A program made the position numbers and the translations under genes. Positions 1 to 12,385 of a stretch of DNA of 64,000 nt are shown in pieces. The notes below the pieces were generated by a model, which was not told where the DNA came from, ran no database searches, and was given only the letters and a program-made list of their open reading frames with translations. The stretch is from Nectonema munidae (lineage: Eukaryota; Nematomorpha; Nectonematoida; Nectonematidae): assembly GCA_030549495.1 (NCBI GenBank), contig JAUIRK010000855.1:1861501-1925500 (forward strand). The letters run 5' to 3'. Numbering within the stretch: the stretch's first letter is position 1; each line of letters begins with the position of its first letter.

Positions 1-1
1 C

Positions 2-156
2 AACTACACCGTCTCCTACTGTGACAAGCGTATCGTGATACCCAACTTTTCCACGATTATGCAGTACAGAGAGCTGTCTTTCTACATTTCCACGCGTTCT
101 ACATACGAGCTCAAGATTTATCCCAAAGGCTTCAGTCCGGATAACGAGGAATTCAA
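2..156 (+). CDS. MATH-like gene, exon (5'-partial in window)
   Basis: Open in frame 2 from the window edge; ends two bases into a Lys codon at a consensus GTAAGT donor (157-162). It carries the YPKG turn typical of MATH domains. Confidence 0.65.
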
Positions 157-3100
157 GTAAGTCCACCATTTTCATTTCATCTCATCTCTTTCCTCTTCAC
201 TAACCCTAATTCTCTTAGACATTAGTTCGAGAGAAGATCTTTCTGCATACTCCTAAAGTCGTATCTAAAAATCTTTTATATAAGTGTTTTTTGAATATAT
301 GTCCTATGAGTGAACTTCTGAGAAAATAGTGTAAGCGACTATTTTTGAAAATAAAGATGTTTTATTCAAAAAATATGAGATTAACTTGACGTTCAATTCT
401 TTAAAGGTGAAATATGCTCGTGATTGTTATTTCTCGCGTTTTGGCAAAACCATTGAAAAACAAATTCTTCCATTTTTGATTTTAGTTTTGCTGATTTCAA
501 CTAGTTTTGTAGGTGAACAATTTGTACATAAATCTCTTGTTTGATCTTTGTCAGGAACACTTTTTTTGATTTAGCTTTTACCAACGTACTTCATTTCCTG
601 TTTTTTTGACAGAAAGTCCGATGCAAAATTTTTCTTTCCTCTTTAGGCATCTAAGATTTTATTTGGAGAAATAAAAGTATAATTTATGGCATGGAGGGAA
701 TACTCTTTATTGCATGAATGCGAAAAGCCATAAAGCATTTTGAAAAGTTAACACACTATACTATTGAACAATTGCTATACCTGTTATTCGTACGTCTTTC
801 TACAGTCCTGGAATGTCAATCTCATCTCTTCTTCTAAGCTTTATTCTTCCGATTCTATGCCGGATCGCTGTTTTTTTGATGAGCCTCCTTCATCTGAGTC
901 ATTGGCTATATTCAGATTTAAATTCTTTTCTTTGCTGTCAACTATGACACAATCCATCCATCTCATCTTATGTCTTCTTCTCTTTCTCTTGCCATCGACT
1001 TTTAGATCCATTATCTCCTTTTCGATGCTCTTCTCTTCTCTTGATAGGACCAAACCATTTTAGAAATGTCAAACTTATCAAAGATCGTTATTTCAGGGAC
1101 GTAATTGACATTTTTCAAGATGTCATTGCTTAGAAATAATGTAGAAGCTAACACGCTTTGTGCAACATACGAAAGCATGAATTGAAAGAAGTTGTAAGGA
1201 AGAAGGTCATCTTTATATCACTCTAGCGCTGATTCTGACTATTCAAATTTATTCCTCATTTGCATAATATTTGATTGACAGGTGCTCAACCAAAATTCTT
1301 TAATGGGTCTCAATGTGTAAAATTTTTGAAAGCTATTTTCGTGGTTAGGATAAGTGTAGACATTAGCAAGTGTTAGGGTTGAGGTTAGGTTTAGTGTTAG
1401 CATAGATATATTTACATGTACAATACATTTTTTGACATTCTTGACATACGTTTTTCTATTTATTTGTATTAATACACGTTTGACACAAAAAACATATGGA
1501 CATACATTTCAATAAACAAATGAATATTAATTCAAGGTGAATCACTTCTTTAAGGTGCTTGGTCTACACAAGTCTCATCATAGATCAACCGAGGGTTGTT
1601 GAATTTCAGCTTTCCATCGTCAGTGACTCTGAAGTCCTCAAAACCATTGCCGGCTACAAAACCTTCTCCAATTCCCGCTACACCTTTGATACGGAGATCG
1701 AAAAGCAGGTTTGTCAATCATCATCAATCCTCCTTCTTTTCCCCATATGTTCATCATTTTTTTGCCAATTTTTTTGGCTACCTATCTCCTAAAATTGTAA
1801 ATTTTAGACTCTAAAAAGCCTTGAAAAAATGTTTTTTCTCTTCAGCGCACTTAACTTCTTTTTTTGTGCCTAAAAAGCCGTTGGACTGTATACGACGTAA
1901 ATGTGAAAGTTAAAAACGACAAAAATAACCCCATTTTAAATGTTCACTATAAAGTAGATGGAAAACTTTATTTTATATATTTTTTTTATAAATATAAACA
2001 TTAAATATTTTTGTGTATTGTGAATAGGACAAATCTAATAAGGCCATTCATTTTTTAGACCGTATCTATCTCACGAATTCTATAAAAGCTCGTGATTTAA
2101 CAATCGCATTAAAAAATTGGATGATCTTATTCAACAAGGCTTTATAAAATTTTGCCTGAAAGTTCAGTCGTATTTAATGTCAGTTTCTTTTGAAGTATTT
2201 CTTTCGAACTTTTGAAGAAAGTTAGTTCTTCGATGCCCCCCCCCCCCTCCTCCCATAGCTTTTCTAGTGTTAATGCTACCGAATATTTTTTATAATAATA
2301 AGAACAACACATACAACACGGCTCTCGTGTAAAGGAAGCCATGCTTGCTGTTTGCATGTACTATATTCAATTTGATTCAGGACAAATTTTAGATTTCCCA
2401 TTGATTGCACGTGTGCTCTATATTTACTTTCGTTTTGAGGTAGTGGCGTAAAACTTTCGGGAATATATATATATATACCTTAAAATGTGCCTGAACAAAT
2501 AAAAACATTATTCTGATATAATTAAAGTTTAATGCAGACATTTTCTCCTTTCAAAATGACTACTTAATTTGGCGTAGTATAAATAATATTCGGTTTCGAA
2601 ATCGATTTTTTATCGGTTTCTTTTACCGCTATCGAACTCTTTTTACCGGTGATTAGAAAATATTTTGAAAAAAATCGCAATTCATTCACCTGAGCAGACC
2701 GAAGATAATTATGTGCCTGAAATGGAGGAAAAAGTTGGCAAAATAGTTGAAAAAGTAAGAGAAATTTGCAAAAAAAAAAGTCAAAATCACCTTTAAACGA
2801 CAATTATTATTTGAAAGCATCACAGCATAAAAATTTAGCAACGGAATCTTCTTTTAGATGCAAAAACCAGATGGAACAACGCAATATCAAGATTCATCGA
2901 TTTGAAAAGCTGCATTCCTTCGGCTTGGAAACTTTTTTGACATTTTTGAATGCAAAGTCTTAGAAAACTTACTTAACTCAAATTGATATACTAACGGGCT
3001 TTCATCTGAATCTGTTGAAAAAATAAAAGAAGAAAATTCAATATCTCTTATTTTGAAGGAACTTGATAACCAAAACTCACAAGTAACTAAAGATTTACCG

Positions 3101-4091
3101 GTACTGAAAAATTTTAGTCACTGATTTTTACTGAAATCAGTTATGTGCAATGTGGCTACTTACATTCAGATCTTGGTAGTTTTGGAAAACTTCTGAACGA
3201 TTTCTTTGAAATTAAAATTGTTGCTATGTAAATTCGTTTACATCCCTCAAAATTAAACAAAAAAAAATGATATTAAATTTACACGAATGAAATTTATGCC
3301 CAAAATTTCATAAAAATATACAGACATTGAAATCATAATTTTTCAAATAAAATTTTGTTATAATCGTCTCTTTTTTGTTGTCAAATATTTTGGGCGTAGC
3401 TCATATTCAAAAAATGAACAGTATTAACTGGTGTGGGAGTTTCTCTTCAAAAAACTTTTGCCCAAAATAGCAATTTATACTCGTCCTTAAAGATGTTCCG
3501 TGACGACTCACTGGCGAGAATCACCGAATTTTAATCAATAATTTCAAAATATCTGTATTTTTATAAAGATCAGTTAATTCTTCAATTATGTAAAAATTGG
3601 CGAACGAACATCTGCCACCCGGTCAAATATCACTTTACCATCACCTCCCCTTCTTTCTATTCTACTCCATTCAATATTCATTTTGTTTTTTGAAGGGCAA
3701 CCATGCGGCTTATTGACCTATAACCCAACTTTCACAACTATATTCAATAAATAAAAAAAAATTTTGATTATTATTATATTTATTGGACCAGGGTAAAAAA
3801 ATCGTCGGTCGAAAAATATTTACATTTCAGTTATTGGTTAAATGCAAAAAGAGACATCTCTACTTAAAGCGAAAATTTCGTAGGCGTCATAATTCAAAAA
3901 TTGCTTGGTTTGAGTTGAGGAAAATGTCAAAATGACAAACACTGTTACACGATCTTATATGCGTATACCATATTTCATTCTTGCTTCCCCTTTTTCCTTA
4001 GGTTTCTCTGCACAAACTTCTTGAAAAGGATTCTCCTTACATCGTCAATGATTCCCTCATTCTGCAAATCAGTCTAAAGCGTCCTTACTAG
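2..4091 (+). CDS. MATH/TRAF-like domain protein, C-terminal three exons
   Basis: Three exons join in frame: 2-156 (donor GTAAGT), 1555-1708 and 4002-4091, ending in TAG at 4089-4091. They give the last 132 residues; the 5' part lies outside the window. The first intron is phase 2 (the split codon restores Lys52) and the second is phase 0. The pattern fits the second half of a MATH (meprin and TRAF homology) fold: a YELKIYPKG strand-turn at about 35-43, then YTSLIID (56-62), a VVEFQLSIV strand (about 67-75) and a closing DSLILQISL strand before the stop. MATH domains bind short peptide motifs in TRAFs, TRIM37 and SPOP-like adaptors. The N-terminal partner domain (RING, BTB or other) is not visible, so no orthologue is named. 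Codon use and G/C are clearly higher than in the introns. Family call is from pattern recall, not a search. Confidence 0.62.
770..1053 (-). mobile_element. LINE (non-LTR) C-terminal ORF remnant
   Basis: Lies in intron 1 of the MATH-like gene, opposite strand. The translation contains a basic run followed by KMRWMDCV and an SKEKNLNLNIA segment. This matches the C-terminal tail after the reverse transcriptase in many RTE/I-like LINEs (basic-RPK-RW-D-V-ED...KGL). It is short, with no RT core and no 3' tail visible, so it is an old 5'-truncated or internal fragment. Confidence 0.5.
1237..1510 (+). repeat. Dispersed repeat with TTAGG-like words, copy 1
   Basis: Shares an ordered set of words with copies at 20335-20650, 47196-47460, 62576-62855 and, inverted, 57000-57440: GTGCTCAACCAA, AATGTGTAAAATTTT, GTTAGGGTTGAGGTTAGG, TTTTTTGACATTCTTGACA, CTATTTATTTGTATTAATAC and a final GGACATACAT. 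It sits in MATH intron 1. Confidence 0.7.
1555..1708 (+). CDS. MATH-like gene, middle exon
   Basis: Follows a TTTAAG acceptor at 1553-1554; its first base completes the Lys codon and 51 full codons follow to CAG at 1706-1708, with donor GTTTGT. It encodes the central strands of the domain. Confidence 0.65.
1709..4001 (+). other. MATH-like gene intron 2
   Basis: A 2.3-kb A/T-rich intron bounded by GTTTGT and CCTTAG, with a poly(C) run near 2236-2247, a short TA repeat near 2465 and an hAT-like remnant at 2690-3130. Nothing else coding was recognised. Confidence 0.6.
2690..3130 (+). mobile_element. Probable hAT transposase fragment (central region)
   Basis: The + strand reads a segment with PEMEEKVGKIVEKVREICKK, then KSPLNDN, then further on SFRCKNQMEQ and RFEKLH. 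The order (K-x-R-x-I-x-K, SPxxND, LDCKTRWNS, ERFLKLH) is that of the region ahead of the dimerisation domain in hAT-Ac transposases. It is broken by stops and frame changes. No terminal repeats or target duplication were located. Confidence 0.4.
4002..4091 (+). CDS. MATH-like gene, terminal exon
   Basis: A strong pyrimidine-rich acceptor ending CCTTAG (4000-4001) precedes 29 codons and a TAG stop. The last residues (KRPY) close the domain directly, so there is no tail after it. Confidence 0.65.
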   Translation, partial: VSLHKLLEKDSPYIVNDSLILQISLKRPY

Positions 4092-4816
4092 CTCTTTCCT
4101 TCCTCTCTAACCCCCCCCCCCCCTCCTACCTTCCCAATCTTCAGCAACCTGCGATCTGAATGAAGAAGGAAGGCACAACTGGTCACCACTGCCGCCTACA
4201 CTTTCCAGCACTCCTACCTGTACGACGAGTACACAAATCTGCATCACTGCGTGAATTGATTAACATGTGTACCTCGAGATATCCTACCTCCAATCATATC
4301 ATGTAATTTTTCACTCTGTCCCCATGTTTGTGTGTGTGTCTGTGTGCGTGCATCAATTCTCTCAAATGCAAAATTCAAATGTGATACATGCTTCCAAGTC
4401 ACCCCATTTTCTTTCCTCATAGCATTTGTGTGATCGCCTTTTTTCGTCACTATCTCACACCAAACTCTGAATGAAAGCACTTTATTTTTTTACATTTTTT
4501 TTGTCTGATTGAATTTTTTACTTGTAGCTCTTTTATAATCATCATCATCATCATTTTACTTTTGTTTGTTCTGATGCTTTGAGCCTGTAAACTTTCTATA
4601 TAGATATGTATGATACTCACTCTGACCAATGAGAATTGATTGAGCACTTTAATTTTCCACTTTTGAATCAAACCTTCACTTTTTTTGCTTCTAAGTGATT
4701 AAGGTTTCTTGAATCGTGTGCACGCAATAATTGATTATGCATATGCACATGTATATATTTATATATTTAAATTTTCAGATTCACATACACACTAATGCCG
4801 AATATGGCGCAATAAA
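4092..4816 (+). other. Probable 3' UTR of the MATH-like gene with AATAAA
   Basis: Noncoding sequence after the TAG with a poly(C) run near 4111-4124, a TG-rich stretch near 4327-4350 and a TCA triplet run near 4540. AATAAA at 4811-4816 is the first well-placed poly(A) signal seen; the true cleavage site is not known. Confidence 0.35.
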
Positions 4817-7800
4817 GTAGTCTTTCTCCTCATTTAATACTCTTAGCTGTAAGTGGAAACTTACCCATGGGGCTATCAGTGCCATGTGTTCGTTGACATG
4901 TTGCTTGACTACTCCTACATTTACTCATTGGCGCTGCAGCGAAAGTATGACGAAACTTCCACACATCAAACGTGTCAGCATTTTTGGAGGGAAAAGGGTT
5001 CTTAAAAAAAGGTTCTTCAAGAGACATATGTGTTTAGTGGGCTTGCCTTGAACTTTTTTTTACATGATTCCCTCTTTATCTTAAAATTGAAAAAAAAAAT
5101 TTAAAAAGTTGTTTATATACTGAATTGTTTCGGAATGAGACTTTTCCTTTTTCAGAAGGAAAAAATTTTGAGTTTTTTACAAATCTTATTTGTTAATCTA
5201 TTTCTCTATACTTTTCAAAACTTTCGCAAAAAGACATAAAAAAATCTGGCCATTTTTAAAACAACTTCAAGTCCTTTTATTCAAAATTGTTAATTCGTTA
5301 TTTGCGATTTACTGATCTCCTTTTAAAATGTTGATAGAAGCGAATTTCATTGTTATACATAGAACGAACCCTTGGGAGACTTCAATGCTGCATGAACCTC
5401 AAATTTTGTGCCTACCTCTGCTTTAAAAAGGAAACTTAGATCATGAAAAATTTCCTTGAATTTGGACCAACAGAATATTCCATACTATTTTTATAATCAA
5501 TCAATCAGTCAACCAATCAATATCACATGTCAATTAAGAACACAACCATCTCTTATTTTAGATGTAAAAGTGCACTGCTTGCCATAACACATATTGGCTC
5601 GTGTTATGGAATTTCAATCTGACTGATCAACACGGTGACTACTGTCTATAGTGGAATGAAAAAAAAAAGATTTTTGATATTAATTATTTATATACCAGAA
5701 GGGTGAGGGTGAAGAGCTGTCATGTAATGTATTGCAAAATATAAACGAGAAATGTAATAAGCAGGGCAATCAAAAGTCAATAAAGGCAACTTTTGTTATA
5801 AATAAAAATACATTTTATGAAAGCATTTTTTTGTTTTTTTTAATAAAAAATGACTAATTTAAAGTTATTTTTTATGTCAATGAAAGTCAATTTTATTTAA
5901 AAAATCAATAAAAGTCAATTTTTAGATAGTTTTTCTTTTTTGATTATTATTTTATTCAAAGTAAAAAAAATATAGTTTTATTAAAAAATAATTAGAATAA
6001 ACCCGAGTAAATGTAAAAATCATGTAATGTAAATATTCTTAATATTCCTCTGTTTTCAATTGTGAAACATTCATACACTTATACACAATATCAGCCAGCA
6101 TGTGTTTCGATTTATATGTAGATAGTAGATTAATTATAAACATCTAAGAAAATAAGTCTTCGTGTGTTAGCAATTAAAACAGTTGCACTCTAAAATGTTC
6201 ATTGTATGAACTGCTTCCTAGATAAGACTGTTGCAGCTGTTGTAGTTTTCAAGTTCAATAATATATTTGATCAAAGTCCGCATGATTAATTTTGTTTCTA
6301 ATTAAATTCAATTTTTGTATAAAAGAGGATGCATACACAAAATTTATTAGCAAAATTTTAAAAAAGATTACATTTATCATATGTTATTTGTTTATTAAAA
6401 CTTTCAAAATGGCTAATCACAACAAAATATAATATTCGATAAAAATTAAAAAAATTTGATGATTCCTTTAAAATATTTCAAAACATTGTGATACATAAAA
6501 ATTTTTTTTTATCAATAAAGTTTTTTTTTCAGAAAAGTCATACTTCATAATCTTTTTTAATTTTAACATTTTCTACGAAATAAATCAAATGAATTTCAAT
6601 TCTCAATTTCGTTTTCTCTCATTTTAAAACACAACTGATTATAATTTTTTGCATAAATTTGTGACATGTTTAAAATTTTAGAAGAAGCGCATGGTAATTA
6701 TGCTTTTTTGGAGTCTCATTTTTCAATTTGTTTAAAATAAAGTTCATTTCATAATTTATTTAAAATTATACAAAAAATTATCCAAGAAAATAATTAACCA
6801 GTTCGTAAAAAATAGGATTTGAAAGAATTTAAACAAATATGGCAACTTTGACTCTTTCAGAAAGTAATCCATCAACATGTTTTGGATTTGAAAGAATTTA
6901 AACAAAATTGGCTAAAGTTGAACTGATTTGAACAAAGTTGGTGAACTTTGACTCTTTCAGAAAGTAATCGATCAACATGCTTTTTGTATTATTTAAGCAA
7001 GCAGTGATTTATTTTCAAAGGCTAATGAATTAAGTTTTTAATAATAATTCATCATTTAAATCATGTTTTGAATTTTTTCTTTAGAAAGTTTAAAAATTTT
7101 AATGAAATAATTTTTTAATTATTTTATTAATTAGGATTGATAAGAAATATTTTGCCTTAATTAATCGTAGAAAAGGAATAAAGCATGAAAGGTTTGCTAC
7201 GTTTTACACTCTTTTTATGAGAAAACTTCAAGATATACTTTGATACAATAGCATTTTTGGTTTTTTTTTATAACTTCCTTTTGATATGAATTTAATTAAT
7301 TTAATTAAAAAGCTGGAAAACAGGAAATGATAAGTTTTTGTGTTTTAAAATGATCTCTTCATTTCAAAGAGCATTGCAAAAAGTATAATAATTCAGGCTA
7401 TTTTAGAGTACCTCAGCCAGACCCGAAGCTAGAAAAAAAATGTGAAGCGGTTTGTCAAAATCTTTATATTCTATTTTAAAATGCTTGCATCATTTAGGTA
7501 TTTATTATTTGAAACGAACAAAACAATATGTTTATAGGTTCTATAATATATAATAAATCCTTAAACATTATAAGCTTGAAAATTTGTTAAAACGAGGATA
7601 ATAATTTAAGTATACAATTTTTACAAAGTTAAGAGATTACAAGTGATGAACAATTGAATAAAAATATTAATGTGAAAGTAAAGAGCAGCATGAAATGAGA
7701 ATTGTGAGAATTTGAGTAAAGTTTGAGGGTAGGACTGAGAAGAAATCAAGAATGCGTGACTGGATTGGTTCTAAACAAAAAAAGAAAAGCAAAATCACCA

Positions 7801-8280
7801 AAAAAATAATAGGAACAAACAAAAATCAATAAATCATTATATCAAACGGAAATTGATCAGCTAATCTAATCCACAAAAGTGTGTTTTTTTTGAAAGATTT
7901 TATATTTTGTAAATATCTTATGTGCAAAGGTAAACAATTCCAAATATTAATGGCTTTCGCGAGAAAGCTATTGCGTATATGAGCAAATAGGCCAGTGCTT
8001 CACAAAAATATTAACATTATTTCTCAAGTTGTGGGAATGTATCCTATAATTACTTAAAAAATATTTTGAAAAATAAGATGGAAGAAAAAGATTTTTGTAC
8101 ATAAAAGTAGAAAGTGTCATGCGATTAAGTTGCTCGAACGTAAGAATACTATATCTTTTCCTCATGACATCATTTTCCCATCGTTGTTCATATAACGAAG
8201 GAAGAGACGTCAGCTAGAGAATTCAATCAATTCCAATTTGATGCATTTTCTTAATTTCATTTCAAAATTTTGTGGGGGTT
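4817..8280. other. A/T-rich intergenic sequence, no gene seen
   Basis: Homopolymer-rich A/T sequence. The only structures noted are a perfect 9-bp stem (CCATAACAC 5582-5590 with GTGTTATGG 5601-5609) and an imperfect tandem duplication at 6815-6984. Confidence 0.6.
6815..6984 (+). repeat. Two-copy tandem duplication
   Basis: Copy 1 (6815-6883) and copy 2 (6884-6984) both begin GGATTTGAAAGAATTTAAAC and end ACTCTTTCAGAAAGTAATC plus ATCAACATG. Copy 2 has about 30 extra bases in the middle. Noncoding. Confidence 0.75.
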
Positions 8281-9520
8281 CAGTGACACTCTTTACTCCG
8301 AAATTTGAAATAGTCTTTGGCATCGTATCCGATTTAGGTCACTAATTCGAATGTGTAAGAATTATTTTCCATTCTGAGATCCTCTAAATCAGAGAACAAT
8401 CTTTGCTTAATTCTCGTTATAAATCGTGTTAAATCTCTCGTTTTTCATCTTCCTAATTTATACTTGATGCTGGTGATAAAGTTTTGCAATTCATGCTGAA
8501 AATTTGAAGAATAAGAGAAAAGCAAAATATTTTAGTTCCACAATGCAAAACGAAACTTTGAGCATTTCTTCAAGTCCTATCACTAGTGAGATGGTTGAAA
8601 CTTGAGAGCCACATATATCTCAATTATAGCAAAAAGTTTGCATTGTAGAACTGAATGTTGGTTTTGTAGAAACAGACTCTTGCAATGCTGAGCGAAGTTC
8701 AAGGTGGAATAAAGCCTAAATTTCTTAAAGCTCTTCTTTATGTTCACTATGAAGCACATATTCTTAAGCTCTTCTATCGATGACACCGCACAAAGCTGAG
8801 TTCCATCGTGCTTCTGTTCTCAATTCCTAGCATAGCTTGAAACTTTTGTTAAAGTTTAGTTATCTCTAAAGCAAAATCATATCTTCAACTTTTGAAAAAT
8901 CCTCATATACAGTTCATAGCATCACATTAACGGCAACATTCATTTGAAAGATTAACTAAAGAAAAGCACGCAAAAAATGTTTCTAGTTAGCTTGTAATCT
9001 TTTAAAAACACAAAATCTAACAGTTATTCAAGATATTTGAATAATTTCAACTACGAAAGCTCTTCTTTTTATCGCATGTAGAAAATTTAATTTTTCATTG
9101 AACGAAGAATTTATAAGATTTATCATCAATACTTTCGCCCAAATATTCCACAATATCTTTAGTCAATTTACAGTCAGAAGTGTTTTTATGGAGAGTGAAC
9201 GAAAATAGATTTTGAGCATTATTTGGAACTTTTTGAAGTTTGTCCATCTATTCACTCAGTATTAAAAATTAAAAGGACCTTAGCCGTAACAGCACTACAA
9301 AATGAAAGATCTTTTTCTTGTTTGCAGAAATTTGAAAATATCGAGTCAAGGTGAATCAATGACATCGGAGGAGCTAATAAAGCTGCAAAACATAATGTAG
9401 CTTCTTCGTCATTTTTGGCAAAGATCAAGGGTGTTCTCGTGATTTTAAAAAATAATTCATACGAAGAATACTCTGAAACGAAAAAAGAACTAAGAAAAGA
9501 GAGATAAACAATCACATTTG
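8280..9520 (+). mobile_element. Degenerate hAT transposase, C-terminal half
   Basis: At 9265-9345 the + strand encodes LAVTALQNERSFSCLQKF, which fits the hAT dimerisation signature (P-x-T-x-x-x-x-ERSFS-x-L-x-x-x-K). Upstream, to about 8580, scattered hAT-like words are split across frames with many stops. It lies in the intergenic tract upstream of the piggyBac fossil. Family recognition rests mainly on the NERSFS motif. Confidence 0.45.
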
Positions 9521-9851
9521 CAGCTAAATTTTTCTAAACTCCTTTTTTGACATATGGGTTTAGTGTATGAAAAAGCGGGACTGCAATAAATCGAGAATCA
9601 ATAAAATAATTCTCCGCGATTTACTAGAATACCTAAACTCACTAACGGAATAACCGACTAACTAGCAAACGATCATTGAAAAAATGGACCAAATACACGG
9701 GAGGATTCATTAGTTTAGAAGAGGAGGCAAAATCTCGAAGATGTCCCATTTAACCCATTAAAGGCCAGAACTTCATAAATTCGCTCAGTCATCTTACAAA
9801 ATCTTTTATATCTTTTTACTGACATGAAGATAAATCGGTCTTGTGTATTTT

Positions 9852-9876
9852 AATGTTCCTATAGAGGAACATTGGC
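9852..9876. repeat. piggyBac subterminal palindrome, left
   Basis: GTTCCTATAGAGGAAC palindrome followed by ATTGGC. Inverted copy at 12015-12039 and direct copy at 12361-12385; these flank the transposase as subterminal inverted repeats do in piggyBac relatives. Confidence 0.75.
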
Positions 9877-10479
9877 TGCAACATCATCACCTTATGTGCA
9901 ACACATCAATAGCTTGTTTTTCGCATAACAAGTGACGCCTGATCTCTCTGAAAAGGTGATTTATTGCATGCTTCCAACTTACACGCTTTAAGAAACGATC
10001 TTTCATCAATCATTTTCCCTTTAGTGTTTGCTTTTAACTTTATTCTAATCTTTATCCTTTGTATGGAAGCAAGTGAATATATCACACTTGAAGAAGCGAT
10101 CGAAGGTGTTTTGGGTAATGAAAGTGATGCCCAAGTTGATGTAGTTATCCTCCCTCCTAATACTGGAGACTCACGAGAAAATGAAAATGGTTTAGCTTCA
10201 GATATAATCAATCTTCCAAACGATGTTGTAGGAAAACTTGAAATTCAACGAAAAGAAGGTGTTTCCAATCAAAATCAAAGAAAGCGAAAAACGTCTCTAG
10301 AAGATGCTCCTATTTGGAAAAAATCTAGCAAGTTAGTTTCTCTTGACATCATTGATTCTTCATCTCTTGAAGAAAAAAGGACGGATCTATGAAATTTTCG
10401 AACTTTTCTTTAGTGAAAAAAATAAAGAATTCATTGTCGAAAAGTCAAATCGGTATGCAGGTCAAAAAAACTTTTGTCT

Positions 10480-11062
10480 TGCTATGAATGAAAACGAGTT
10501 AGAAAAGTTTGTTGGGATTCTCATTTTATCCGGCTATAAAAAGGCGCCCTCGAATAAATTGTTTCGATGAATGACACGCAAAATATGGGACCATTTGCGC
10601 ATCAACAGACAAATCACGACTAAATATGCCAACTTGTTGTAAAGATTCATTGACGAGTTCTTGAAGAGGTAGAATTTTTGCTAATTTATTGCCCTCTTGC
10701 AAAGTATCGTTATCACAGAAGTGTATAAAGGATTTAATTTCTTTCAAACGCTTTCTAGACATTTGTCTACTAACCAAGGGACAAGCAACATCATCATCTT
10801 TACTCCAATATAGATCTTGGCGTGGGCGACCGTTATAGCCGGATAAAATGAGAACCCCAACAAACTTTTCTAACTCGTTTTCATTCATAGCTTCTACTGT
10901 GATAACGATACTTTGCAAGAGGGCAATAAATTAGTAAAAATTCTACCTCTTCAAGAACTCGTCAATGAATCTTTACAACAAGTTAGCATATTTAGTCGTG
11001 ATTTGTCTGTTGATGCGCAAATGGTCCCATATTTTGCGTGTCATTCATCGAAACAATTTATT
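10480..11062. repeat. Inverted internal duplication in the piggyBac transposase
   Basis: The + strand segment at about 10486-10540 (ENELEKFVG..LILSGY) reappears inverted at 10836-10888. The + strand segment 10895-11062 (through LSVDAQMVPY) reappears inverted at 10545-10705. Order is therefore A(+), then A-B-C inverted, then C(+), with B (about 10706-10835, a DLYWSKDDD stretch) present only inverted. Confidence 0.85.
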
Positions 11063-12014
11063 TGAAATAAGCGAATAAGATTTGGATATAAAAATTGTTG
11101 TTTGGCATCTTCTAAAGGTTATCCATTCAAATTCAAAACATTGTGGAAAAGATTCAGATAGTATGGATACTGGCCCTTTGGGTACTCGTGTTGTACTAAA
11201 CTTACTCCAAGTTGTCGGCAATCCTTGAAAACATCACATTTTTTTCGACAACTTTTTCACATCCTACGATCTTCTTAAAATTCTTCGCGATAAAGGCTTC
11301 AATGCTACGGGCACTATAAGGGAAAACAGAATGATAAAGTGTTCATTTTCAAAAACTCCTTCAAAAATAGACAGAGGTTCTTTTGATTTCAAATCAGATG
11401 GAGAGGTTTTAATAGTTAGATGGCAAGACAATAAAGTTGTCCATATTGCTTCAAACTCATAGAAGAGCGCGTGTTTATCCTCTTAGGCAGGCTAAAAGAT
11501 AGAGCAAATCCGCCAAAAAGTATATAAACATACCTCAACCTTCCTATTTTGCACTTTGTAATGAAGGAATGGGCGGAGTAGATTTGTTAGATCGTATGTG
11601 TCATATATATCGACCAAACATTGCTGGCAAAGAATGGTACTGGACACTTTTCATAAATTGTCTGAGTATTTTAAATGCTGTTTCTTGGAAGTTGCATCTA
11701 AAGATGAAATCTGAACCAAAGTTAGATTTTTTAGCATTCACTAGAGAAATTGTGAAAGGACTTCTTTCCGGGAGCAGTTTGGAAAAGCCTGGACCCAGGG
11801 GAAAAAGAATTTTTAATCTAAAAAGTGGACTCCATCATCCTATACCAGCCAAATCTCAAGGTAGGTGTTGTTTTTGCAAAACCAACACAGTAAAACAGTG
11901 TGCAGAATGTAAAGTAAGACTCCATCCAAATTATTTTTTGTTTTATCATAAAAAATAAAAATTTCTGATCACTTTTTTGCATAAATTTTGATCAATATTT
12001 AGTATATGACTTTT

Positions 12015-12039
12015 GGCCAATGTTCCTCTAGAGGAACAT
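12015..12039. repeat. piggyBac subterminal palindrome, right inner
   Basis: GGCCAAT followed by GTTCCTCTAGAGGAAC, inverted relative to the 9852 copy, 57 bases after the transposase stop. Confidence 0.75.
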
Positions 12040-12360
12040 CATCATAAAACATGTTTTGACATTCAAATTTTAGGATCTTTTTTCTTTAAATACGTATTTT
12101 TAAGTCAAACCATATTTTTCCTGAAAGCTATACTTATTAAAAGTGATATTTCAGTAAAAAAATATTAAATATTATCTATAAACTTTTTTGTCTAAAAAAA
12201 CTTGGATTTGTATAAACTTCAAATACCTATGTGACCTAGAAATTTAAGTAGTATAGAAATTTTTTTAACTTTTTTAGACTTTTATACATTCTCTTTTACG
12301 AATACATCATTTTCATTCCGAACTTTTTTTTAAAAATTAAAATATCTTTAATCTAAAAAA

Positions 12361-12385
12361 TTGTTCCTGTAGCGGAACATTGGCC
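12361..12385. repeat. piggyBac subterminal palindrome, right outer
   Basis: GTTCCTGTAGCGGAAC followed by ATTGGCC, adjoining the probable right terminal repeat. One arm base differs from a perfect palindrome. Confidence 0.7.

Noticed and set aside
9964-10062. Upstream extension of the piggyBac N-terminal frame
   Set aside because: The extension is hydrophobic and unlike piggyBac N termini; the ATG at 10063 begins the acidic region expected there.
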